64,000 bases of DNA from Turnera subulata (taxonomy: Eukaryota > Streptophyta > Magnoliopsida > Malpighiales > Passifloraceae), in the NCBI GenBank assembly GCA_028386065.3, contig JAKUCV010002329.1, positions 124,001 through 188,000 of the forward strand, read 5' to 3'. Position numbers and translations under genes: made by a program. Below the pieces are notes generated by a model that saw nothing but the letters and a program-made list of their open reading frames with translations, made no database searches and had not been told where the DNA came from. Shown here piece by piece: positions 11,901 through 22,214 of the stretch (position 1 is its first letter; every line of letters begins with the position of its first letter).

Positions 11901-11978
11901 CTGGGCTTGGTTTGGTTGGGTCGTCACAGTTCTGGCACGTATTTACTGTGTACGGTAAATACGGGTCGGGTCGTTTCA
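8975..11978 (+). repeat. RT1 3' LTR
   Basis: Second LTR copy, about 3004 bp against 2962 for the left one. It differs by scattered substitutions and small indels, including an extra AT tract near 10190-10230, so the insertion is not very recent. It carries the same GC-rich leader (9415-9910), the donor-like GT at 9912, the acceptor-like TATAG at 10835 and the mini-hairpin array (about 11010-11390). Confidence 0.85.
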
Positions 11979-12345
11979 TTGGCCCTCTTCTGAACCTCTT
12001 CCTCGTCTGAATAATCAGTAGGCTCAGTAATCCTGACCTTTTCCTTGATATTTGGGCACCCCGTTGAGTGTGTACTAAGTACCCGCCCTATCTCTCCTGT
12101 GGCTTACTGCTCTCCTCTGTCACACTAGACTTGAACACTAGTTTCCGATGAACTGCATCAGAAGTTGGGCGAAGAGGTTGTAGAAAACCTATCCTTTTTA
12201 ATGGAGATGCTCTAAGCTCGTCATCGTACTGGTAAAGAGCCGTATTGAGGAGGTCATCATCATCAACATGTGAGCAGCCTTTAGTAACATGACCCATCCG
12301 TCCACAATGATAGCAAAACCAGGAAAGCCGTTCATATTTGAAATA
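11979..12345 (-). pseudogene. LINE-A ORF1, zinc-knuckle part
   Basis: Minus-strand frame with 'FKYERLSWFCYHCGRMGH' followed by a Cys. This is the CCHC knuckle (zf-CCHC_4) that ends the RNA-binding half of plant LINE ORF1 proteins, and it is followed by an acidic linker. The left edge is the RT1 insertion; the right edge is the solo-LTR-like insertion at 12346. One real domain is thus split among three places. Confidence 0.8.
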
Positions 12346-13393
12346 TGTTCACACTTCCTTCCGTAGGTCCAAAAGTGCCTAAAAGGGGAGGGGTGAATTA
12401 GGCTTTAAAATTTTTCAGACAGTGAAGATCTGGTTTTTATTAGAACTGGATCTGGGCAATGATTGGTGAGTGTTTTAATGAAAGAATGCAAGTGAAAAGA
12501 GGAAGGGAAAGCTAACACAAGAGATTTAGAGTGGTTCTCCCTCACCCAATACATCCATTACCTGAAGGTTCCTTCCTTTAGGATTTCAAATACTCACTAT
12601 TTTTAGGTTTTCACAGGTTTAACACACAAGATGTTCTATGCTAAGCTCAAACCGTTACAAGCTTTTTACAGGCTAAGCTCTAACCTACCCTCAAATCTAA
12701 TCCTAGACTTTAGTACACAATAAATCTAAACCAAGACTTGCTTACAAACTACCATTTGACTGGGTTTGCAATACAAGCAGGAAAACTAGATTTTGAAACA
12801 ACAATTTTAAGCACAAGTATGAACTCAGATTTTGCACAATAGCTAGGATGATTTTCCAGAGGTGTTAAGGACCCTTTTTATAGCATCTGGGTTGGGGAGA
12901 AAGTTGCTGCAACGGCTCTTTGAACTCCTAGTTTACTTCAGTTCATTATTGCTCTAAATTAGGACCATTGCGCCATTTCAACTCCTTGGTTGCAAAGTAT
13001 TTTCATAAATAGAAAGTTTGGACCACCTTCATGAGTTGAGTAGGAGTTAGGTGATAAAATCGTCTGCACTTCCATAAAGTCTTCCCTCTTACTTGTTCAC
13101 CAATTTAGGCCGTTGGAAGTGGTTTTTAAATGCTTGGAGGACCACACGCAAGTTGCTGGAAAAATTGAAAGTGACAGCTCCTAAATATGGTTGCAACAAA
13201 AACCATCTAGCGTGTTCTTTAGATATGGTTTATCAGAAATCATATTTCCTCCTATAAGCTAAAATCAACGCAAGGCAAAACTCAAAGCACAGTTGTAATT
13301 TGTTAATCATTAAAATCAATTATACACCATGACTAAATATGATTAAATCATAGATTTAGCTTAAGAGGTGATTAGTCCTATTTTAGGCCAACA
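12346..13393 (-). mobile_element. Solo-LTR-like insertion in LINE-A ORF1
   Basis: A 1,048-bp non-coding block on the minus strand starts TGTTGGCC and ends GTGTGAACA, the TG...CA form of LTRs. It splits LINE-A ORF1 between 'KNKDGD' and 'FKYERL', two pieces that are adjacent in this family. An ATAT overlaps both borders and could be part of a short target duplication, but no clean 5-bp duplication is visible. Near 12376 it contains 'CTAAAAGGGGAGGGGTGAA', a phrase common in plant repeats. It has no primer site, polypurine tract or genes, so solo LTR is the best reading. A non-autonomous DNA element is the alternative. Confidence 0.55.
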
Positions 13394-13539
13394 TATCCCC
13401 ATCCTTGTTCTTCACCAAAGTACCACGTAAAAGTGGCACTCGAACATCTTTGATAGCCCAAAACCTAACAAATTTCCCTTGAGTGACCCCACGTTCCTGA
13501 TCCAACTCCAAATAAGAGTCTATTTTATTGCCCAATTGC
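13394..13539 (-). pseudogene. LINE-A ORF1, middle of DUF4283 domain
   Basis: The minus-strand frame reads 'ELDQERGVTQGKFVRFWAIK' and then 'VPLLRGTLV'. This is the C-terminal half of the DUF4283 nucleic-acid-binding domain of plant LINE ORF1 proteins. It is the piece missing between 27271 and 12345. AATTGC at 13534-13539 is one copy of the 6-bp duplication made by the LINE-B insertion. Confidence 0.8.
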
Positions 13540-14518
13540 TAAAATAAAAAAAAAATTCTGATGCTAACGATTGCTTTATTGGTAAAAGATACAAATATTT
13601 ACAAAAAAAATCCTGCATGTGATCCTGCATGTGTAAGGTCATGCAGGTAGGAATGTTCAAAATTACAAAAAACCCGCAGTAGCACAACACTTAGTAACAC
13701 AAAATCAGCAGAACATCATACTATAACCTCATGCTAAGATGTATCCAGTAGCTTGAATCTACATCTAGGTCCTTTCCAATAGATCAGAAGCTCAGCAATT
13801 GACATGATTAAGGAGGCACTAAATGGGATGTCAATGTGCAAAGCCTTTATCCAAAAGATTGCACGAACGAGGCCCAAATCCACCAATCTCTCCACATCTG
13901 CAACAACCCTTTGGAAAATCCTCTTATTCCTCTCAAGCCACAACATCCAAAGAGTGGTAGCTCCAATAACAAACCACCAAGACCTACTACATGTTACAGG
14001 AGACAACAATGTCCACTGTACCAAGAACACTATATCCCTCCACCATGAAGAACACTTCTGCATGTTGAAAACAGGGCAAACAGTAGGAGATAAATATATA
14101 TATTTGGCCCTAATCAAGTCTTTCCAAATTTTTTCCACGGGATTAACGAACTACCAAATCCCTAAAAAAAGGAGGCATTGGTTCATTACTTTAAGATCAA
14201 TGATGCCCATGCCTCCTAATTCTTTTGGAACTGCAATCTATTTCCACGCCTCTAAGTAGGTTTTACTTGTCCCCTCCACCCCGTTCCAAAAAAAAATATC
14301 TCATGATTGATGTCAACTTCTTGGCCACTGCCGCAGGAAGCTTAAATAGGAACATAAAATATATAGGCAAACCGCATAAAACTAATTTAATGAGAATACC
14401 TCTACCTCCTAATCATAAAACTCTGCCACGCCAGGATTGTAATCTCCTTTTGACTTTCTCAACCACAGGATTCCAGGCGGAAATTTTCTTCATATTAGCT
14501 CCAAAGGGGAAGCCAAGA
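13540..14518 (-). pseudogene. LINE-B ORF2, 3' part of RT and zinc-ribbon domain
   Basis: The minus strand, read from 14518 down, shows 'YLGFPFGANMKK', 'VVEKVKRRLQSW' and 'GGRGILIKLVL', all typical of the RT thumb/connector of plant LINEs. The zf-RVT-like end follows at 13734-14138 ('WWRDIVF', 'LWMLWLERNKRIF'). Frames are broken near 14140 and 14270. From 13733 to 13540 is 3' UTR, with a tandem GATCCTGCATGTG pair near 13611. The endonuclease and RT core of LINE-B are not seen. They are either deleted or replaced by the 14519-15362 block. Confidence 0.75.
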
Positions 14519-14684
14519 TATAAATAAGACCCTTGGGGTTTATATTTTTGACACATGATTTTTTAATAATAAGAGAATCACTCTCTCAAAGATTAAATCA
14601 CTCAATCAATAAAACCTCAAAGGAAAAACTTTATTATTAAAAAATTATGTGTCAAAAATATAAACCTCAAGGGTCTTATTTATA
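14519..14684. repeat. Inverted repeat with 55-bp arms
   Basis: The left arm 14519-14573 starts TATAAATAAGACCC. It is repeated in reverse complement, with few mismatches, at 14629-14684, around a 55-base loop. The left arm overlaps the start of the LINE-B RT connector reading frame. The structure marks the edge between LINE sequence and the unassigned block to its right. Confidence 0.75.
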
Positions 14685-15362
14685 CTAGTCTAATACTAAA
14701 CCGTAATGGACTTATAAACTAAAATAATAAAATAATAATAAAGATCCTAAGTTGGCTAAACTAAACAAATCGCATTAGTCTTTTTCTTTGCCGACAAAAA
14801 GTAAAACAAATTGACCAGCCTACCATTGTTTTGCCGACTTGACTAATGATCAGCCCATTATTGATACTATTTAAATAATGGAATTGTGTTCAAGCAAATT
14901 AACCCAAAAAAATGACAGCCCATTGACACTTATTTTAATGATAATAGTTAATAGGCCATCCACGTTACCAACCATAATGGGCTGCATGGATTTTAATTTG
15001 GCTCACTTAATTAAACATTCAACCCAAGGTTGATTTGAGTCCAAGCTTGACTCTTCCAATGTGAGGACATATTTAGATATCTCCTTAAGCTCCTCTCTAT
15101 GCTTGATTTTTTATCTCTTCTTAAATTTCTTGTGAGAACGATTCTCGAACATGATTTGAAAAGTGAGCTTGTAATGATCAACTTTGAACTTGTTGGAATA
15201 CATCCAAGCTCCATGCTTGTCGCGATTGCTGCCTCCAACATAGCCTTGGCGTGCATCATTCTTTATGTCTCCAAACTCACCTAGGTGATTTGCATCACCC
15301 CAGTATAATCAGAAGGATGTGAGACCAAGGAACTACGCCAAGACGACGCAGAATTTCAAGGG
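14685..15362. other. Unassigned repeat-like block inside LINE-B
   Basis: AT-rich sequence between the inverted repeat and the RT2 insertion. A minus-strand TATAAATAAG promoter-like sequence sits at the inverted-repeat edge. No recognisable protein domain is seen. The 60-80 residue open frames at 15011-15284 overlap on opposite strands and look like chance. It could be a diverged LTR or part of the deleted LINE-B interior. Confidence 0.35.
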
Positions 15363-15367
15363 TTTGA

Positions 15368-18300
15368 TGTGAAGGCTCGTATCCCAATTTAATAAAATAA
15401 AAATAATTTAGATGAAAGAGAATTACCAAAATACCCTTGAAACTCGGGATACGAATACCGATGCTTCAGCACACAATCATTTTCCATAGAAATTTATTAA
15501 CGCCGAGATGTCATAAAATGAAAGAAATAAACCGACTTAACAAATCATAAGCCACCACGGCATCACGCCGAAATAACATCACAAAATTAAACTCCGGCAA
15601 AACACCGATAAAGAAATAAAACATTTATGACATCTCAAATTAATCCTTATGCAGCGGATGATAAAATAATATAAAAATCAAGGTAGAAAATAACATGCAT
15701 ATGGGCCCTATGGATCCAACCGAGAGATGATGCACAACTACCTGCTGGAGTATCTGCGTCTGAACTCCGAGTCGAGGATAAGGTGAGGACAACCCGCTAA
15801 CTAAGGTCTGAAAAACAACGGTGGCGATTATGTGAGTCGCCTACTCAATGAACATTAAAAGTCTATGTATACATGAAAGTGAAGTCATGCTCGTAGGGTG
15901 AGTAGTTCACGAGCACAAGTACAGCATACAAGCAATATCAGAATCACACATCAACACATAAACACCTTATTGTGTCATTGTCCTTATTATTTTTGATTCA
16001 ATGTATTTTATTATTATTAATTTTATTATTATTATTATTATTATGGGCCCTCTACTGTGAGTCAAGTCTCGGTAGCGCATCTGATCAGATCTGGGTGTGA
16101 AACCCAAGTGTCGAACCTCAGAAGGGGTAGATTCTGAGGTCTAAAACCACCGATAAATCTCGAGTGGCTAGCTGAGGGTGCACTCAGACACACCTAACTG
16201 GTGCAAGTCTTCCAGGGGTGCACCTACATCCCCTGGGATACCATGCTAAACAGCATAAAGTGACCCGAGGGTACCCAACCCTCCCTCGGGGCTACCAGCC
16301 GACTCCATAGTAGAATTAATATTTTATTCTTAATTACACTTTTACATTTCTGTTGAAATACATTATGCTTTCCAGGGATGTGTGAATTCTACGTGTTTTG
16401 TTTCATCCGGGCCTTCGGCCCATAACCACACACTATCACCAAAACATAATACATGTAGCAAACAAGGCAAGTAAACAAACAAACCACACCAACATGCATT
16501 CACAAAACATATATAAAAGACTTGTAATGTCACCTCAAAAATGTAGATTATGACTTCTCCCCGATCTGAGTCTACAGCTCCAGAGGTATCTCTCGTGCCT
16601 GAATACTGGTACATAATATAATCACTAAACCAATTTTTTAGAAGTAAAAACGTGTATGCATGCTAAAGGTGTGCTCCAATCGAGTAACTCCCGACCCTAA
16701 CTATCTGATTATAAGATTTCTGGTCTAAGTCCATAAACAATTCTCGGGCCTAAGGCCCACTAAACCCTTAATCATGAATTCCGGACCGAGGGCCCACTTT
16801 CCTAAATTCATATTTACCGATTATGAAATTGGGCTTCGAGTCCGTTCCTTTAAGTCCGTAAATTAAACCATCTGTGATTAGGCTTTAAGTCCATATCTTG
16901 AAGTCTATGAAACGTTCTAACTTCAAAATGCGATTATCGGGCTTGGGCTCGGTTTTTCCTAAAACAGTTCTAAGGTTGGTCCCGAGCCCAAGAATTTATC
17001 GGCCTAAAGTTCTATCCGTGTCGGTAATTCTTCCCGGCCACACAATCTAACTCTCCACTCTCGGTAAACCACAATTCATGTTATATATATATTTATATAA
17101 ATATGTATTTCGATAAATAATTCAAAATTCATATACAAGACAAAACCGAGACAAAACAAAGGAAAAATACCGTCTAAGCAAGAAATATATATCGTTGGAT
17201 AGAATCTGAGCCTTCGTCGGAAAATTCCTGAGCCTCGCCGGAACAGTACATGCTCCCCGGATTTCAGTCAACTTTGCCGGAAAACAGGTCAAGACGAGCA
17301 AACATAGCCCCAACAACACTGCTGCCACCACCAATCTGCTACCGTCCAACAATCGACCACTTCACAACCAAAACGATCACAGACAGCAACACGAATTTAG
17401 GAAATTGGCATAGAATCCTTACCGGGATAGAACAAATAAGCCGTCACTGTCCACCGTCCACAGCTCCAAGACGAACCCAGCCGACGTGCCGAATCGCGTG
17501 TCTGCAAGCTCTGCCACCGGAGACCAGAACCACCAGCAACAGACCGCCATCAAAAACACATCGCCATCCCGTGTCGTCTGTCCCAAAATCCGACTATAGA
17601 AACCCCCCACGCGTACGTTGAGGGCACCACCCAACAATTACCGGCCACCAACAAGTGCGCACATGCACCGAAACCAAATCAACACAAAAGCCTACAAATC
17701 GAGAAGGACGAAGAGGAGAGAATCAAGAGAGGAAGGAACTGGCGGCTTACCTTGTCGAGGTTGCAGCCGCACGCGAGACAGGGCCCAAGTTCGCTCTTGG
17801 TTTCTCTCGATTGTCACCGGCCGAGTCGACCTCAGATCCTCGCCGTTCAAACCATGACGGAAGTGGCTCAAAAGAAAGAAGAATGGAGAGGTGGCGGCGA
17901 CGGTTTTTTGTGTGAGGAAGGAGAGGGGACGAGATGGTGTGGGTGATGGTGGACGGGTGTGAAACTGAAAAGAGAAGAAATGGAGGAGATAAGGAAAGAG
18001 AGAGGAGAAGATCGTGGGGTTGATGACCGTTGATGGCGTTAGTGGAGGCAAGAGCCGTTGTGGAAGACAGTGCCGTTGAGGATGGCGGCGGCAGAGTGGA
18101 GAAGAAACGGGAAGAAAGAAAAAGAAAGGAGATGGAGAAAAGAAAGAAAGAAAAGAAGAAGACGGAGAGGGTCGCGCGCGCCTGGCTTGACCTAGCCAGC
18201 CAGACGACGTGTCGTCTGGTTTGGCTTGGTCAACCCGCCAGGTTGACTTTTTTTTTCAACCTAAAACGACGTAGTTTAAACTAAAACTACGATAAACCTT

Positions 18301-18463
18301 GTGTTTCATCCCGAAACACGTTTTAGGTCTGACAAAGCTCATATACGACATATTACCTCTTATAATTAATAAACCCAATGGAAAATAAATTAATTTTATT
18401 TCCATTACCGGAATCTGAATTTTTTTTTCTTTAAAATCAAAAACGATAAACCGGGGCGTTACA
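15368..18463 (-). repeat. RT2 3' LTR
   Basis: About 3.1 kb, highly similar to 22215-25465. Compared with that copy it lacks two blocks of roughly 75 and 61 bp and has a shorter (TTA)n run near 16020. In element sense it has a purine/pyrimidine-biased GC-rich leader (17250-18230), a donor-like CAAG/GTAAGCC at 17750, an acceptor-like ATTCAG at 16599, and several small GGGCC/GGCCC hairpins (for example 16409-16421 and 16746-16758). Reading frames here (17122-18284) are shadows of biased composition. Confidence 0.85.
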
Positions 18464-18500
18464 GTTCTACCCACCTTAAAAAGAATTTCGTCCTCGAAAT
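18464..18500 (-). promoter_or_regulatory. RT2 polypurine tract and 3' signature
   Basis: On the minus strand AAGGTGGGTAGAAC directly precedes the 3' LTR and is itself preceded by 'TTTCGAGGACGAAATTC'. It is the counterpart of 8940-8974 in RT1. Confidence 0.65.
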
Positions 18501-18610
18501 TCGATCATCAAATCCGTGGGTCCTACCACGATAAGCTTTTGGTGTACTCTACCAGGTGTCCAAACTCAACGCGAGATATCGCTTATACCCTTAAGCGACA
18601 TTTCCTCCGC

Positions 18611-18622
18611 CTATATAAACCG
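18611..18622 (+). promoter_or_regulatory. TATA box of RT2 aORF1
   Basis: CTATATAAACCG lies 40 bases before the ATG at 18653. This is a good plant TATA box, and its position is shared with RT1. Confidence 0.6.
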
Positions 18623-18652
18623 AATCTCATAACTAAGAACTCACTCTGGACC

Positions 18653-19030
18653 ATGGACTCACTACTAAGATCCCGTACTACCTCTGACTCAGAGGATAAT
18701 AGCTACATCGGTGGTACTGCTTTCCCGACAAGCTCCGAGGAAGAACCTCCTAAGAAGCGGTTGAAGACCAACATCATCGGCCTGAAGGAGCATATGGTGG
18801 TCTCTCCAAGACGGCGAAAGAAACGTGCCAACAAGAAAACTGAGGATAAGAAGGGCAAGGAAAAAGCTGAAAGCAGCACTCCACTGCAGACCCTGACACA
18901 ATCGAACACCTCACTAAGGAAGGTCCGCTCGGCGGTGATGCAGATAGAACTGGCGTGCGCGGAACTCTTCCCTCACATGAAGAACATACAAAAGCTAGTA
19001 AAAGATCTTGAGAAGCAAGTGACTCCTTAG
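18653..19030 (+). CDS. RT2 antisense ORF1 (aORF1): basic, coiled-coil-like protein
   Basis: Intact 125-residue frame, antisense to RT2. I chose the ATG at 18653 because homology to the RT1 copy (8789-8412) begins exactly there and a TATA box lies 40 bases upstream. An in-frame extension to 18539 has no ATG. Features match RT1: acidic/Ser-rich start, basic 'RRRKKRANKK' region, amphipathic C-terminus ending 'LVKDLEKQV'. AATAAAATAAA follows the stop at about 19068. Both copies are open and co-linear despite about 22% protein divergence, which suggests past selection on the protein. No known family recognised. Confidence 0.65.
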   Translation: MDSLLRSRTTSDSEDNSYIGGTAFPTSSEEEPPKKRLKTNIIGLKEHMVVSPRRRKKRANKKTEDKKGKEKAESSTPLQTLTQSNTSLRKVRSAVMQIELACAELFPHMKNIQKLVKDLEKQVTP

Positions 19031-19826
19031 AGTACTTCTTCTCTGTTGTAACCCGTTATAAAGCCAATAAAATAAACTTTCTTTATAAATCAAAATTCTT
19101 ATGTTACGAGATCTCGTGTTAAACAGAAAAACAAAACATCTCAAAGAAGATTAAAAATCAACATTAAGGATATAAAAAAAAATCATATGTAAAGAAATTA
19201 AAAACGAACAAAACTCGTTTAATATCCTCAATCCCGAGAAACGTAACGTACACAGCTAACGGTGACGTTGGTTTCCCTCGTGGAAAAGACGTCCGTTAAC
19301 TAGCAAGGCGATGATCACGGGAACGTCCTGTTTCCTCGAAATAAACGTTATACACTTGTCCACAAAGTCCGCTTGAGCCAAAAATGTCTGTCAAGTCTCG
19401 TATCCCTCCACGATGTCCGAACAGCTGTAAGCTTGTCGCACAAGCGCTCCACTCGAGGTGTTGTCCCATCCGTCTAGCCACAACGGTCACGAATGCATGT
19501 GATAAAAGATGCAGGAAAATGTCTTAAAGAGAATAAAATAATGTAGCCAAGGAAATAGAAAATCGTAAGATGGAAAGGGCTGAGAAGCACTGGTATTTGT
19601 AGCCCGAAAAACGTATAAAGTGTTGAAGCAATAAATGATACAACGGCAAAATTTTCAAAAAGCAAATCTTGAAAATCGAAGACAGTAAACACGCTCCCCT
19701 TAAGATTATAAAAGACAGTGTGGTGAGAAGCAAATTATCAAAACTTTTTTTTTAAAGCAACCAAACGCCTAGGCAAAGAAAACTCAAAACTCAGGAAAAA
19801 CAAGACACCCACACGTCCAAAACACA
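19031..19826 (+). other. Spacer between RT2 antisense ORFs, with promoter-like sequence
   Basis: Holds poly(A)-signal-like AATAAA (about 19068) after aORF1, then non-coding sequence, then TATAAAAG at 19707-19714, 113 bases before the aORF2 ATG. The RT1 counterpart (7552-8411) is similarly arranged. The short frames here (19296-19733) run opposite to the ORFs and are not supported. Confidence 0.5.
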
Positions 19827-20510
19827 ATGCCTGCCCTATCATCCGTTTTCTTCGTTGAAGGTGCCAACCTAGGCAGAAGAAACTGACTGGCCTACAGCAT
19901 GATCAACGAGCGTCCAAAGGAACTTCTGAACGAGCTCGGCAGAATGCCCCGACTGGTCTTCGTCGATGAGCTCTACTCCTCCAGATTCTTCGTCACTCCC
20001 ATGGAAGAGACGTTCTTCCTAGAGGACCATGGTACCCTGAGGACCTCTTTCGACGGCTCGGCCAACTCCGTCATGTTTTTCATCTCTGAAAGACTTCAGG
20101 AGTTCAACCTAGAGTCCACTTGCCAATCTCTGGAGCAAGGCGCCTACTACCAGCTCTTGGTGACTGCCCAAAGCATGCCCAAAATGACTCGGTTACCTCC
20201 AACTTGGCCAAAGCCCCGACTGCTGGTGTGGAACTGCAGAGGAGTCGCTAAGCACTCCCAGGAGTTCTCGCGTACCCTGAGGGACCTGAAGAACCAATAC
20301 AAACCAAACATGGTTCTTCTTACGGAGACCCAATGGCAACCTGAAGACGATCACGGTCTCATCCCACTCCGGTTCCCTGCAGTAAACCGGTTCGAGCTCC
20401 CTGGCCAGAACAACGCGGGCGGCATGTGGTTCTCGTGGAGTGACAAGGTCACGGTCAACATCAATAATGACCCCAACAGCTTCAGGGTCAGCGTCGTTCC
20501 GAGGAGATGA
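19827..20510 (+). pseudogene. RT2 antisense ORF2 (aORF2), one premature stop
   Basis: A 228-codon frame from the ATG at 19827 to a TGA at 20508, the same length as in RT1. Codon 20 (19884-19886) is TGA where RT1 has CGA (Arg), so only a shortened product from a later ATG (about 19899) could be made here. Residues about 129-170 carry 'LLVWNCRG' and 'VLLTET', the N-terminal catalytic motifs of LINE EEP endonucleases. 'GGMWFSWSD' follows, and the protein ends 'VVPRR'. The C-terminal half of an EEP fold is missing. The N-terminal 128 residues are unknown but well conserved between RT1 and RT2. Confidence 0.75.
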
Positions 20511-20757
20511 ATGTATTTTTATTTTTATAAAATATCAATGTAATGTTTATGTTTATAATGATAATATTAGTATTATTAATAATATTTATGTTTCCGCTTA
20601 ATTATGGCATAAATTTCCATTTATATGAATGTTCCACTAAACCAGCGTTGACAACGTTTCATTCATATAAAAATTCATCCTCGAAATTTTACATAATAAT
20701 AATAATAATAAAAGGAAAGAAAACAAAACAAAGCAAAGTGAAACTTCTCGAGTCATC

Positions 20758-22072
20758 TCATTCTTTTGCGGCGTCGGTAGCTTCCTCCCGAGTGATAGAG
20801 TACACCCTAGGAGTAGCAGCAGATCGAGTAGCACCTCCGCGCCTCGGATCCCCAGAACTCCCACAACTTCCTCCCTGGTGTCCACCACCCTGGTTCGGAC
20901 CAGAAGGAACTGTACCATTAGCCACGGAGTTCTGTACGGTATACTGGGACCCACTACCTCCACTATCACGAATCCTCTTGTAACACTCTGACCTGTGGTG
21001 TCCCTGCGTCCTGCAATACCAACATGTAATAGGAGGTCTTGTCCAAGGGCCCCGCCCCTGAGATCCAAACTGATAAGACCTTCCTTCCGAAGATTTGCCC
21101 GGTCCCTCTTGATAATTCTGTCCTCGGGACTTCTTCGAACCTTGGTAGAAAGAACCCTGTCGACTCATGTAACTTGTATCACCTGTACCAGATTGTTGCC
21201 TCTTTAGTCCAGATACTGTTGACTGTTTCTCCCGCTCGGCTGGCCGGGCCTCCTGTCTAATCAACTGAATCCTCTCAGCATCAAAAGCAGCCTCATAAAC
21301 AGCTTCCCAAGTCCGGTGTCTCCCACCAGCCACTACTATCTCCAACTCCCAGCGCAGAGCGTCAACAAACCGCCTACACTGTGTCACCTCATCGGGCACA
21401 AACTCCTTGGCGTAAGAGAGGAGAATACTGAACCGGATCCTGAATGCAGAAACCGACTCATCGGGCCCCTGTTTCACCTCAAGAAACTACTTTTTCTGGT
21501 CCTCCAAGAAACCAACGGTAAGGAACTCCTTGTAGAATTTATCCTTGAAGTCTGCCCATGGCATCACCACTGGTCTAGGTAGGTTCGCAACAAGTCCCTG
21601 CCACCAGCTCAATGCGTAACCCATGAACTTGTGTGCCGCAAATCGAGCCCAGTGCTCGGGGTGTATACGTGAATTTCTCCAGGACGTTCTCCACCTGGCG
21701 GAACCAATCATCAGCCTCCCTTGCGGTGATTCTCTCTCCCGAGAACATCTCAACTGTAGTCTTATCCATGTGCTTATAACCACTCTCCAAACCGCTAACC
21801 ACAGGTGCTACGGCAGGTGCGACCGAAACGGCTTGAGTGCCCTGCTGTTGTTGATGAAACTGTTGAAACTGCTGCCACTGCAGGAAAGCCTGAAACTGTT
21901 GTTGTATCACCGCATCCATACCAGGAGGTACTAACGGCACTGCATTCTGTGCTTCTGCTGCACCAGCATTTCCCTGACCATCAGGGACTTGCATCACCGA
22001 CACAGAGTCGGAAACATGGCTAGGGAGTTCGTCCTGCACATCAGCATTGTGCCGGTCTTGCGGTGGATCCAT
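20758..22072 (-). pseudogene. RT2 gag polyprotein, frameshifted
   Basis: Starts at the ATG at 22072 (Met-Asp-Pro-Pro), just after the primer site. A Gln-rich segment (21820-21920) is followed by the Retrotrans_gag domain ('MFSGERITAREADDWFRQVE', 'ALSWWQGL', 'FVDALRWELE'). A CCHC knuckle 'CWYCRTQGHHRSEC' lies near 20985-21026. A Ser/Gly-rich tail runs to 20758. A frameshift near 21675 and an in-frame TAG at 21487-21489 break it. Gag forms the particle that packages element RNA. No protease or RT follows; the antisense aORF2 begins about 250 bases further on. Confidence 0.85.
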
Positions 22073-22196
22073 AATAATGCCTATATGAATGCAAAATATG
22101 TCAAAACACTTTTGAGTCTCAAAATAGGAAACCGGCTTTAACACATAAATCACTTGTAATTTAAAGTCACAATTATTTTAAAGCCAAGGATCTGAA

Positions 22197-22212
22197 GCCG
22201 ACTTCGCTACCA
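22197..22212 (-). promoter_or_regulatory. RT2 primer binding site
   Basis: Minus-strand TGGTAGCGAAGTCGG begins two bases after the 5' LTR end. It resembles the initiator-tRNA-Met complement and sets the minus orientation of RT2. Confidence 0.65.
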
Positions 22213-22214
22213 GC

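Larger units (their letters stand above)
3634..11978 (+). mobile_element. RT1: non-autonomous Ty3/gypsy-type LTR retrotransposon
   Basis: Two LTRs of about 3 kb (3634-6595 and 8975-11978) start TGTAACAGCCC and end GTTTCA. They flank a 2.4-kb interior. A tRNA-iMet-like primer site follows the left LTR and a purine tract precedes the right LTR. Flanks are ATGGC and TTGGC, a 4/5 match that fits a decayed 5-bp target duplication inside LINE-A ORF1. The interior has no protease, RT, RNase H or integrase, only a 24-codon gag stub plus two minus-strand ORFs shared with RT2. The 3' end ('TTCGGGGACGAAATTC' then the purine tract) resembles chromovirus (Tekay/Del) elements as I recall them, so RT1 is probably a deleted chromovirus derivative. 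Confidence 0.85.

Noticed and set aside
17122..18284. Several 70-120 residue frames (also 24126-25287)
   Set aside because: They are located in RT2 LTR leaders, overlap on opposite strands and have biased composition.
18539..18652. N-terminal extension of RT2 aORF1
   Set aside because: It begins at a TTG rather than ATG and lies upstream of or across the TATA box. Homology with RT1 starts at the ATG at 18653.
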